Shown here: positions 36,231 through 46,320 of the stretch, one piece after another
Layout: each line of letters opens with the position of its first letter
How positions within the stretch are numbered: the first letter of the stretch is position 1
Assembly (NCBI GenBank): GCA_009763385.1
Contig: VDCT01000088.1
Coordinates: 744,001 to 808,000, forward strand
Direction of reading: 5' to 3'
DNA length: 64,000 nucleotides
Origin: Coix lacryma-jobi var. lacryma-jobi
Taxonomy: Eukaryota; Streptophyta; Magnoliopsida; Poales; Poaceae
The notes under the pieces: model-generated
The model's input: only the letters and a program-made list of their open reading frames with translations
What the model was told of the DNA's origin: nothing
The model's database searches: none
Position numbers and translations under genes: made by a program

Positions 36231-37509
36231 AGGGCTAAGATTCGATCTGAGAGGTCACAATGATGTTAGTGAGCTACTCTTAAGTGATCATGGCTCGAAC
36301 CTAACTCCAAATCGGTGTATCGAAGATTCGGGGAAAAAGGGAGAAAAATGATCCAAACACGAAAACCGATCGATCTACTTGCTCGTGAGGTTTGAGTTGC
36401 ATTCCTTTGGTGATAATAATCCCCTCATAGTAAAGAACAAGTTGATTCAAATGGTTTTGCAAACAAAGCAACGTGGAGAGAGATCGATCGATGGGAAACT
36501 TGAGGGGAAAAGCAAAACGCGAAGAACAACACGAGAACGCAAATCACAACCTCAATTGCCAGCCAAAATTCGTCCCCACGAGGAGACAACGGGAATCCGG
36601 TCCCGTTTCCGAAAAATCCAAATACACAGAGGTATGATTAAACCGTCTCTGCAGATCTCAGTAGCTACAGCAGGGAATGGGAGAGCAGGAAACCCTAGAA
36701 TGAAAATAGCAATGGCTGAGATAGTCTGGAGGGAGGGGTGACCTCTCCTTATATAGCCTAATACAATTATTCCCCTTCTACCCTTACAGCTAATGAGGGA
36801 GCAGGCTAACCCGAAGGGTATTCTTGACCAACTCGAGGCAGGTGGTGATCCGACGGCCACGCCCGCACAACTAGTAGCTTCGCCTCGATGCGACCTCACT
36901 GATTGCCGCCACGTGCCGCCACCGCTCTGCTCGTCCTTTTCACGGACCTCGCCCCCGGTTTTGAGGCCGAAATCGGGAAACCTGTCTTCACGACCATCCC
37001 CCGGTTTTGAGGCCCAAGTCGGGAATCCTGTCGTCCGTCGCCTGAGTTTTGTGGCCCATACTCAGAAACCCGCCAGCACCCAGGTTTTGAGGCCCAAACC
37101 TGGAAACTGTCCTCAGCCTGAGTTTTTGGCCCAAACTCGGAAACCGACCGCACCCAGGTTTTGAGGCCCAAACCTGGAAACCATCCACCGGTGGTTTTTC
37201 TGTGGCTCAACCACCAAACCGATGTCGTAGAGGGGATGCACCGCCCGTGGACCCCGTCCACCGACACGTGTCGCCAGGTCCTTGACCCAAGCAACACGGT
37301 GCCCCGCAAGTCTCCGCTCGTCGCTGTCCCAGACTGTCAGCCACCACAGCTGATCCTCGGGCCACCGGTCTCTCAGTCCAAGCCTCACGTCCGCCGTTCA
37401 TCGCTCCCGGTCCGTCGGCACGACACGTCTCTACTTGACCTTCACCTTGCCTTCGATCAATGTATCCGTGCTCGACACCTGCACAACACAAGCCAAAGAA
37501 CATGCGTAT
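36231..37509 (-). mobile_element. Element D 3' LTR, main part (Copia, SIRE-type)
   Basis: On the minus strand this continues from 52912 after removal of C; the flanks CGTAT (37505-37509) and CGCAT (52912-52916) are C's target copies with one mismatch. TATA box on the minus strand at 36749-36757. It aligns with the other D LTR (58140-59425), for example at the shared AGGAxCAGCTGTGGT word and the hairpin array, but is strongly diverged. It lacks the terminal part seen at 57361-58140. The outer boundary is uncertain: GATGTTAGTGAGCT occurs at 36215 and again at 36262. Confidence 0.65.
36950..37216 (-). repeat. Tandem hairpin array in D 3' LTR
   Basis: Seven units of about 35-45 bases, each a near-palindrome with a loop like TTGAGGCCC. 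The stems differ between units but still pair: CCAGG/CCTGG (37080-37103, 37154-37177), CTGAG/CTCAG (37042-37065), GGTGG/CCACC (37190-37214), and CCCGG with TCGGG by wobble (36954-36977). It matches the array at 58911-59145. Confidence 0.8.
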
Positions 37510-40500
37510 TGTAACACCTCTAGTGTTAAGCTTGCATGACATCATCATTTCATTATGCATGATCATCTCATGAGCATGAAGCATTCTCATGTTGCTTTCT
37601 TTTTCATATAAAGTGTCATTTCATGTGTTAAGATGCATATAGACGTTCAATGGTAAGGTGTTTGCTTTGCTTGTTTGTGGAGTTGTTTGACTTCTTAGTA
37701 GCCTAACCTTGTTGAGAAGTCAAATTGTGGCCATGTTTGTGTTGGTCACTTTGGCTAATCAAGTCTTTAATCCTAGTCAATCCTATAGAGCTCTAGGAGT
37801 CCTTTTGTTTGACTAACAAAGACCTCCTTGATAGAAGCTTTGCATGGCTGAGTGCCCTTAACCAAAAGTGTGTAGAATTTAGAGTAGAACAAAAGCTGTT
37901 TTTTGGCCAACCCATGAAAATGAGTTTAACATGGTGTTTTAGGGGCGACAAGGCAGAAATGGGTGGATTTTTGACTTAGAAATATTTCCTAAGTCCTAAA
38001 CTGAAACTCAGTTTAGTCTGGCCATGTTCATCGCTTTCTTGAGCTCAATCTAGGCCACACCAGTGATCGATCTTGTAACCAAAGTTATAGATGGTATGTA
38101 GCTCTAACCAAAGAAGCAAGTGGTTTAAGAGAAAATCGCGCTTGAAAATGGCCCGTCAGTCGGCCTGATGGCCACTGAACCCGGCCGGCTCAGTTCAAAC
38201 GCGCGCGGCGTCGTGGCCGACCGCGCACAGAAACTGGCCGCCGCGTGGCGCCCGGCGCCCGGCCAGCCCAGCCAGCGCGTGCAGCATGGCGAGTGAAGAA
38301 ACCCGAGCACGCCTTCGCTCGCCAGACGCTCCCTCCCTTTTGCCACTGCCTCCCTTTCGCTCTCGCCAGCGCCCGAGCGGGAGTAAGGCGAAGCCGACCG
38401 TCCGCCGTGCGTTTGCCGCCGTCCCGTCGTGCCTTTGCCCAACTGACCACCCAGCCAGCCTCGCCTCGTGTTCCTCCCTCCTCTATAGTAGCCAGTGATC
38501 GCCAAAGAAGCATCGGTAAGCCGCGGAATGCGTTTCCGCCATGGCCGCCATGACCGCCGAGCTCGGTCCGCCATGGCCGAATCCTTTTTCGTGCAAGTCC
38601 TTCCGTTTTAACCCGTGTTCGTGGGTCGCTAGGGTTCGTAGATGGAGTAGCGGTTGCTAGTTCGGCCGATTAGGGTGTGGATGTCGCGGTACGTCGCCGT
38701 CCGCCATCTGCCGTGCTCGCCGAAGATGGTGTGCCCGCGGTTCCGGCCGTCCGCTTTAGGAGCCCTAGTGTCTTTGCTTCGTTTAGGGTTCAAGGGAGTT
38801 TGGGGAGTGAGAAACGGGTGTTGGTTCGCCTCGATTTGGCCGGAGATGGCCGGCGTAGCAAGTCCACGCCGCCGTGGCCGCCATTGCTGACGGCGAGCTC
38901 GATCCGCTGCAGTGCTAGGCTAGAGAGCGGTACCAATCGACGCGGGAGAAGGAGAGGAGTCCGTCGGTGGTGTTGGTTTCGCTGGAGGGTTCGCCGACGG
39001 CAAGCTTCGCCGCGGTCAACTTCTCCCCTGTTTCGGTGTGGATGATAGGTGGGTCCGAGTTGACCCCGGGGCCCAGTTGTCAGCCTCTAGAATAGAAATA
39101 GGACGGGTAAGTCTAGCAGTTAGGGTTTGGTGTTTTTGTTTAAATGTTTTACAGAAATGTAATTATTGTTTGTTTAATTCATAACTTGAGTTCTGCTAAT
39201 CCAGTTAATGTGAAATTTTTTTTTGTTAAGTTTGTGTTGATGAGTTCTATGCATGAAAAATATAGTATGTTCAGTTTGTGGTAGTTTTGTATGCAGTTAT
39301 AATTAATTTGTATATGGGCTGATATTCTGTTTAATGCATAATAAATTGTGCCTTGCTCGGAAAAATATGGTTCTTGTTTTGATAGGTTTATTAGGTGATG
39401 TAGAATCACAGAAAAATGATAGTAGATGTTTGACTGTGATAAAATCTGAAGTTAATATTTATTTTGATTTAATGTTGTTTTCTTGTATGATTTTTAATAA
39501 TTAGAATATAAGTGATATGAGCATGGTAATTTTTGTAGAATGCTCTTGTGCTAACAAGTTTTGGAAGAAAATGTGAAATCTGCTGTTTGACACTTTTCAA
39601 GATGATGTGTAGTTCAAAGTACCTTTTCACCCTGTTATTTGTCTTTTTCATAGGGAACAATGATTAGGCCCAAATGTCGTGAATTTTGTACAGCAAGCTC
39701 TATTCTCTAATGTGAATCTGCAGTAATTTTTGTAGATTTTTCTGAAGCTATTAGCTATAGGTTGCTGTATAGGCTTGTTTTAATTGATTATTTTGCATAA
39801 TTAAGTGGGTAATGTGTGTTTCTGTTGTGTGGGACCAACAAGGGGCGAAATGGTCATTTCAGCACATTCATGTTAGTTGCACTTTGTGGTTGCACATACC
39901 TACTCTCTAAATAGAGTGTTGCACTCTACAAGAGAAGAGATATGGAGAAGAGATATGCACGTATTTGGTCAAGCTTAATGTTAATGCATCTCTTCCGTGC
40001 ACGTATGCCATTCGCTCATCTAGCATATGCATCACAACAGGCTTGGTAGACGAGCCAGCCGCAGCAGAGGAGACCGAGGAGTAGCAGCCACAGGGGCAGG
40101 AGTCAGGGACCGTCGACGAAGGGCCTGAAGAGGATCTTCCGGAGTGTCCGAATCACCTGCCCAGCACCTTCAAGAAAGGCAACCGGAGCAATTCTAACTA
40201 CTTATGGTTTATAATTAACTTATCTGTACTATGCTTGTTGCATTAAGTATAGGAGTTGCGTGATGCCGTTGATGCATTTTATTCCGTACCTTGTCTACCT
40301 TGAGAAATTTCCCTTGTTACCCAATTAGTGGTAGGTACGAATATATGCTTAGCCATGCTTAGACCGGTAGAAGTCGGGAAACCTTTATGTTACCCACAAG
40401 TGATAGGTGGTTACTCGACCGTTAACAGGATATTGGCATTAAGTGGGATAACTGAATGTTGTGAAAATGGAGATCAGTAGATTCCTGTAGCGTTGTGCTA

Positions 40501-41701
40501 CAGTATTTCTAGCCGTGTCGGACGGGAAAACAGTATCATGCTAAGACAGCCTTCTTGTCATGTTGAACGCATGCCCCACATTTAGCTGGAAGGATAACTC
40601 GTTCTGACCGCGAAGCCGCACATTTTTTCGGGTCAGTTCTCGGGTCCCACGCATCTGCTGAAGCCATGAAGGGGGTATTGGGACGCGGGGGCACGAAGAG
40701 TAAGACTCGGGGGATGGTGGTTAAGTCCAATCCCTTGGCAGTCGGGCTTGCCTCCGAGTATGATGGTGGCGGTTGAGGCGGCGGCATCCTGGAACAGTGT
40801 TGTGGTTATCTGTTGCTCACCGACGGGTGAGTGTGGTTTGTGTGGGGAATAAAATCACCAGCTGGTTAGGAATCGATTATAATCGCCATCGCTCCTAGAT
40901 AGTGAGCACTTGACTTGAACCCCGCTCTGTCTTGATACTGAGTATGATGGAACACGTGACAGCTATCATGATACTTTTGGCAATTGTTATTTGGCCTGTT
41001 TGTTATATTATAGTGATGATCGGATCACTACCATGATTGTTGTTAGTGCAGGAGCTAACCTAGTTAAATAGGCTAAGCACTACTCCAACTTGCAGCTAGT
41101 AAACAGGAGGATAAGTTACTTGCTACTTATGCTTTTGCGCAAATTGTTACCTCATACCAGCTCCACTACAATCGGGCCTTGCATACTCCTTGGTGTCTTT
41201 TATTTCTGGTTTATGGCGGGTAAGTCTAGCTAAGTACCTTCTCGTACTCAGGGCTTTGTTTCCCTTGTTGTTGCAGATGGTCAGGTTTTCTATGGCTATT
41301 GCATCAACGGCCTCTGCCCTACTTTGGGAGATAACTAGGTCACGGGCAATGACCTGCTCTATCCATACCTTTTGCTTTGTCAAGGATGACTACTGAATGG
41401 CACTGTATCAGACTATGTGTGTGTGATTTCAAAACTATGTTTTAAATTGAACTTCCGCTACTTAAATTTGGAACTCGCTTTGTAATAACTAAGTTTGCTA
41501 CTCCGATGAACTTATGTAATATTCTGTCATGTGATGGTTGATGCTGAACGATTACGATCCTATGTTGTTGATGTGGGAAAAGTTTGAAATCCTTCGAGAT
41601 TTCACGGACTGCCGGGTTTATATGGGCTCAAGTGTGTAAATTTACTGCTCCGGCGGAGAATTTCGTACTTGTGCTCCTATAAATTGGTTGGTTCTGTTAC
41701 A
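37510..41701 (+). mobile_element. Element C 5' LTR
   Basis: 4192 bases. A likely promoter, CTCTATAGTAGCC, lies near 38482, about 970 bases in, leaving a leader part of more than 3 kb. A donor-like CGGTAAGCC follows near 38512. The AT-rich middle (39100-40000) has no gene. The acidic segment (40046-40190) contains a stop and has lost bases at its GC donor. The micro-intron unit is 41220-41276. Confidence 0.9.
41220..41276 (+). other. LTR micro-intron-like unit with donor hairpin (C, 5' LTR)
   Basis: 57 bases from GTAAGT to TTGTTGTTGCAG, followed by ATGG. Inside the donor lies CTAAGTAC-CTTCTC-GTACTCAG, a hairpin. It is the same unit as 52429-52485. Confidence 0.55.
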
Positions 41702-41703
41702 GC

Positions 41704-41715
41704 TAGCATCAGAGC
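41704..41715 (+). other. Primer binding site of C
   Basis: TAGCATCAGAGC, two bases after the LTR end; 10 of 12 bases match the initiator-Met tRNA site TGGTATCAGAGC. Confidence 0.75.
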
Positions 41716-42499
41716 ATAGTTCAGTGGATACTATTCACATGACTAAATTTTAGAAGTAAAAAGAATTTGGGTACAAAATTATTTGATAAAGTTCATAAAA
41801 AGTGGTGTAAAAAGTGCCTTGCAAAAATTAGAGAGTGCCAGTGGTCATATCCTTTATGCCCATAGGATCTCAAGTGGTTTATTTAAGTACTGACTTGGGA
41901 AAGGGTCTTGCATCATACTTTGATTTTCGTTTATTCTGTCGTCCATACGGCAAGGGTGAAACTGTATGGGTGCTATATTCTTTGGAATAGTAATGTATGG
42001 ATCAGTTTGTCTCTATGCCAAGGTAAGGTGAGTTGTGAGAGCATGATCGGACAACCGTCGGTCTAGGGGAGAGCTACTTTGGTACTGGAACCTGTACGCA
42101 TCAGCACACGGGTGCAGGTGAGGTACTTGATAATGGGAGTAATACTGTTCGACGGGTGCATATACTGCTTACGTGTATACAGGGTGTACACCTAGGTGAG
42201 TATCTAGATTTAAAATTTCAGCAATGCATGATATTCATATTGTGGGCAGGGCTGAAATGGATCTTATGCAGGTACACTAACCGCGTATTGTTAAGAACGA
42301 AATAGTTAACATTTATATGAGTGACGGGTTATGCCACCGCTTAGTTCGTATGATGTGGAAAGGACGTACGAAACGTTTCATACAGATACATCATGGCATG
42401 CTTGCTTTCTTTCCTTTTGCATTACTTCCTCCCTAATTATTGGAATATCTCTCGAACTTGAAACCTATGCTTATGTTAAAAATGATGAACTTGCTACAG
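41716..42499 (+). other. Element C leader between PBS and ORF0
   Basis: Non-coding; shares GAGAGCATGATCG and neighbouring blocks with A's leader. The end near ORF0 is TTGCTACAG, a splice-acceptor-like sequence immediately before the ATG. Upstream in-frame ATGs exist (42440) but the ORF0 homology begins at 42500. Confidence 0.6.
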
Positions 42500-43576
42500 A
42501 TGGGACGTACCAAGGAGACCGCGCGTAAGTCGACAGGTGGCAGGGTTCCCAGGCACCAGTTAGCACCTCGGTCTGAGAGGTGCAAGGACAAGTTCCTGGA
42601 TGTGTTCGGGACGCCGACGTTGCTTTGGAGGGTGCTGCGTTCGGTGGGGTATCCCGAAGGTAAAGAGCCTCGCTACTTTTGGACGAAGGAGCCTTTGGGA
42701 GACACCACTCTGGTGTATGTGACGGTTGTGGTAAAGCCCAAGGAAGAAGGTTCTGACTGGTCCGGTTGGATGTTTGAGAGTAAGGGGAGAGGCCCCTGGG
42801 AAGGTGCACAGGCAGCAGCTTTCCTCATCCTCCGGGACATCATGGATCGATTTCCAGAAGACCTTAGTCAGGCTCTTGCAGGAGTGTTCCCAAGAGCTGA
42901 TCTGTTCAAGGATGTGTGGGTGCAATCCAAGAGAGAAGTTATTGAGGGCGGCCCAAGCGAGTTGCAGGCATGTGATGGACCTGCTATGAGTGCTATGTTT
43001 GCAGTGATGAAGGGGTATGTAGTGATGCAGCGCAACCTGGAAGGTATGACAGAATCTTTTCACAATGTCCGGGAAGAGAAACGGCAAGCACAGCGGGAGT
43101 TTGATGAAGAGATGGAGAATGTACAAGAGGAGTTGAACCAAAGGACTTTGGATTGGGATCAAACCATCCAAAGGAATGTGATAGCAGCTCAGGAGATCAT
43201 CAGGCTGCAGGAGCAGCTAGGGCATGAAAAGCATGCTAACTAGAACGCCGAGCGTATGATGGTGCGTCTTCTTCAGGAGCGGGATCAAGCTTGGGAAGGT
43301 GAAAATGCTCTCAGGGCTCGTATCGTGACCTTAGAGCAGCAGTTGATGGCGACGGAAGCCTATAATGACAACCTCCATGAAGAAGTACACCGCCTCAACA
43401 ACTAGCTCTATCCATATCATCCTCCAGGTGCGGTCGAGATGGAGATGGGTGTTGTTCTTGCTAACGGTGGAGCCGAAGATGATGGAGTGCCCTTCGCCAA
43501 CCAGGATGAAGAAGAGGAAGAAGTCGGTGAAGCCGACGATGCGGAGAGCCACGTGTCAGATGCCGGAAGCGGCTAG
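42500..43576 (+). pseudogene. Element C ORF0: histone H3 tail-like protein
   Basis: 358 codons in one frame with two TAG stops (43241-43243, 43403-43405); the first 247 codons are open. The N-terminus MGRTKETARKSTGG continues RVPRHQLAP. By my count 16 of H3 residues 1-23 are identical and collinear, including K4, R8, K9, S10, G12, G13, P16, R17 and L20. Core residues 31-150 are shared with A's copy (FGTPTLLWRVL, VGYPEGKEPRYFW, DWSGW, RFPEDLSQALAGVFPR). Residues 185-300 are helical and coiled-coil-like, and the tail is acidic (DEEEEEVGEADDAE). I chose 42500 because A's copy and H3 both start there and TTGCTACAG precedes it. It lacks a histone fold. Inference: a captured H3 tail used as a chromatin mimic; it may instead be a nucleic-acid or Gag-associated protein. 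Confidence 0.87.
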
Positions 43577-43884
43577 AGCTTAGGCTTAGTTGTTTTCTTT
43601 TGTTTCGTTGTGTACTGAAGAAGTTATGTTGGTTGTACTCCTCAAGAACCTTGTGGCTACCGTTGGGAGTCGTTTTAAGTATCGGACCTTCGTTACGTTT
43701 TATCCGTTTGCATCCTTGCGAGTAATAAGCGCTTTTCGTATAATCTGTTTGTGATGTTATTTATGTGGAACGACTTGTGTATGTGCCTTATTGTATGAAC
43801 CATGTTCAAATACAGTACTGCAGTTATTACGCATTTTGATCTGTATATATGGCATCACTCATTGATTATTGATTGGCTGTGCAG
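43577..43884 (+). other. Element C spacer ORF0 to gag
   Basis: About 308 bases, no ORF. It ends GATTGGCTGTGCAG directly before gag's ATG, a strong splice-acceptor form; A's spacer also ends in CAG before ATG. Confidence 0.55.
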
Positions 43885-46320
43885 ATGGTGAATACTCGTC
43901 GGGGAGCGGGCAGTGCTAGCGGTGTTGGTGGTAATGGACAGGGTGAGGAAGCAAATCCTCCTCCTCCTCCTCCAAATACGGCAGAGCAGTTCTTCGCGCA
44001 GTTTCTGGGAAGCCAGCGGAACATGGAAGCTATGCAGAGGGATATTGAAGCCAATCTCAGAAACATCGCAGATAACACACGTTGGGCTGCAGGTCAAGGG
44101 GGTCAAGCTGTGAACCAGTACAACACTTTCAAGGACTTCTTGGACACTAGACCTCCAATCTTCAAGGAAGCAGCTGAACCGTTGGAAGCTGACGAATGGA
44201 TTAACACCATCGAGCAGAAGTTCAGGTTGCTCCGTCTGACGGAATCATTGAAGGTGGAATATGCCGCTCACCAGTTGCAGGGACCGGCTGGTATATGGTG
44301 GGCACATCATCAAACCACCTTTCCTGCAGATCAACATATCGTCTTGGCGCAGTTTACGTCAGCTTTCAGAGGAAATTACATTCCTCCAGGTCTGATGGCC
44401 ATGAAATTGACAGAGTTTTTGAGTCTAACCCAGGGTACGAAAACCATGGTAGAGTACCTTCATGCTTTTAACAATCTGGCTCGCTATGCACCTGAATATG
44501 TCAACACCGAAGCTAAGAAGATCGTGAGCATAAAGAGAGGTCTTAGTCCCAAACTCATGAAGTCAATGGGAAACTCTACCAGGATGCAATTCAATGACTT
44601 GGTCAATGACTGTTTAACTCAAGAGAACAATAACAACATCTACAGCGCATCCAAGTCACGCAAGAGAGCTTTTGATGCAGGAGCACCCCAGGCAAGAAAC
44701 CAGATGACCAATCATCCTCCTCCTCATTCAGCAGTGCCAGGGGCACGTTTCAAGCCTCCTCAGCGTCGTTTCCCCGAGAATCAACCACAGGCCAAGACTC
44801 AGAAAGTTGCAAGAGGCCAGTTGTCTTGGTTCAAGATGGGGCCCGGAACTCAGAACTTTGCAGGTAGCTACGTGAAGGGACCGTGCTATAACTGTGGAAA
44901 GGAAGGACATCTGTCCAGGACATGCCCTAGTCCTAGAAAGAAGACCCATCAAGTTCAAGCTCGTGTGCATCATACATCCCTGGAGGGTATCTCTGAGGGA
45001 GAACCTGTTATTGCTGGTATGTTCTCTATATTCGATATCTCCGCAGTTGTTTTGTTTGATTCCGGTTCGTCGCATTCTTTCATAAGTCAAGCATTTGCAC
45101 TTAAGCATAATCAGGAATTGGTAACAATGGATTTCAGATTCCGTATCAATTCAGCTAGTGCAAGTGTGTTATCTAACCAGGTAGTACAAGGGGCGACTCT
45201 TGGTTTGGAAGGTAGGCAGTACAGAGTAAGCTTGGTAGTTATGTCAGGGTTGTCCTTGGATGTTATCTTGGGAATGGAATGGATGAAAAGGTGGGAAGTG
45301 ATGATAGATACTGGGAAAAGGATGATATCTCTGAGGGAACCCGAGGAAAATGAGAAGTTTCAAGTGTTCCTTCCTAACAATCTTAACCTCAGTTCGGCAA
45401 GTTGTGCAGTTCAAGTATCAGTCCTTCATGAAATTCCGGTGGTATGCGAGTTTCCTGATGTGTTTCCGAACGAGTTACCTGGTCTACCTCCGGATAGGGA
45501 CGTGGAGTTTGCAATAGAACTGATACCAGGAACGACACCTATATCCAGAAGACCATACCGTATGCCTCCCAATGAGTTAGCAGAGTTAAAGGTTCAGCTA
45601 AAGGATCTTTTGGACAAGGGTTTGATCCAACCTAGTTCGTCTGAGTGGGGATGCCCAACTCTCTTTGTAAAAAAGAAGAAAGACAAAGCTTTGCGTATGT
45701 GTGTGGACTATAGGCCGTTGAATGCAGTGACAATCAAGAATAAGTATCCTCTACCTCGGATTGATATTCTCTTTGATCAGTTAACAAGGGCCAGTGTGTT
45801 CTCTAAGTTGGACTTGAGATCAGGTTATCATCAGATCAATATCAGGCCAAAGGATATACCCAAAATGGCTTTTTCTACTAGGTACGGGTTGTATGAGTAT
45901 CTTGTCATGTCTTTTGGTTTGACAAATGCTCCCGCATACTTCATGTACCTAATGAATTCCGTGTTTATGCCTGAGTTGGATCGTTTTGTGGTAGTCTTTC
46001 TGAATGACATTTTGGTATATTCGAAAAATGTAGAAGATCACGCTGAGCATCTGCAGATAGTTTTAACCAAACTCCGGGAACATAAGTTATATGCTAAGTT
46101 CAGTAAGTGTGAGTTTTGGTTGAAGAAAGTTCACTTTCTCGGTCATGTGCTATCAGAAGATGGGATCTTAGTGGATCCAGAGAAAGTACAAGAAGTAATG
46201 AATTGGAAAGCTCCAACCTCAGTCACAGAAGTAAGGAGTTTTCTAGGTTTGGCTGGTTACTACCGCCGTTTCATACCGGATTTCTCCAAGATCGCCAAAC
46301 CTATGACCTCTTTACTATAG
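43885..46320 (+). CDS. Element C gag-protease-RT polyprotein (first, open part)
   Basis: 811 codons open from ATG 43885 to TAG 46318. Gag N-terminus MVNTRRGAGSASG, Pro run, then the capsid domain (residues about 90-210: DTRPPIFKEAAEPLEADEW, GPAGIWW). CCHC knuckle CYNCGKEGHLSRTC from residue 334. Protease LFDSGSSHS with Asp at 392 and ILGMEWM. The RT has CVDYRPLNAVT and FSKLDLRSGYHQI. The catalytic motif reads VVFLNDILVYS: the first Asp of the usual FIDD is Asn (residue 707, codon 46003-46005), so the RT should be inactive. Gag and pol are in one frame, as usual for Tekay. The leading TTG at 43873 is not a credible start. Confidence 0.88.
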   Translation: MVNTRRGAGSASGVGGNGQGEEANPPPPPPNTAEQFFAQFLGSQRNMEAMQRDIEANLRNIADNTRWAAGQGGQAVNQYNTFKDFLDTRPPIFKEAAEPLEADEWINTIEQKFRLLRLTESLKVEYAAHQLQGPAGIWWAHHQTTFPADQHIVLAQFTSAFRGNYIPPGLMAMKLTEFLSLTQGTKTMVEYLHAFNNLARYAPEYVNTEAKKIVSIKRGLSPKLMKSMGNSTRMQFNDLVNDCLTQENNNNIYSASKSRKRAFDAGAPQARNQMTNHPPPHSAVPGARFKPPQRRFPENQPQAKTQKVARGQLSWFKMGPGTQNFAGSYVKGPCYNCGKEGHLSRTCPSPRKKTHQVQARVHHTSLEGISEGEPVIAGMFSIFDISAVVLFDSGSSHSFISQAFALKHNQELVTMDFRFRINSASASVLSNQVVQGATLGLEGRQYRVSLVVMSGLSLDVILGMEWMKRWEVMIDTGKRMISLREPEENEKFQVFLPNNLNLSSASCAVQVSVLHEIPVVCEFPDVFPNELPGLPPDRDVEFAIELIPGTTPISRRPYRMPPNELAELKVQLKDLLDKGLIQPSSSEWGCPTLFVKKKKDKALRMCVDYRPLNAVTIKNKYPLPRIDILFDQLTRASVFSKLDLRSGYHQINIRPKDIPKMAFSTRYGLYEYLVMSFGLTNAPAYFMYLMNSVFMPELDRFVVVFLNDILVYSKNVEDHAEHLQIVLTKLREHKLYAKFSKCEFWLKKVHFLGHVLSEDGILVDPEKVQEVMNWKAPTSVTEVRSFLGLAGYYRRFIPDFSKIAKPMTSLL

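Noticed and set aside
36379..37590. ORFs translating the hairpin array as Pro/Gly repeats
   Set aside because: They come from the palindromic repeat read on both strands; the pairing of the stems, not the frame, is what is preserved.
38125..39045. ORFs of about 100-150 codons in C's LTR, also at 48972-50264
   Set aside because: GC-rich LTR leader with overlapping frames on both strands; frames are not kept between the two LTRs.
42500..43243. A genuine histone H3 gene or gene fragment
   Set aside because: Only the first 20 or so residues resemble H3. The following residues have no histone fold, and the ORF sits between primer site and gag in two elements.
43873..43884. Earlier TTG start for C gag
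   Set aside because: TTG is not a credible start here; ATG 43885 follows a splice-acceptor-like GTGCAG and matches the usual gag N-terminus.
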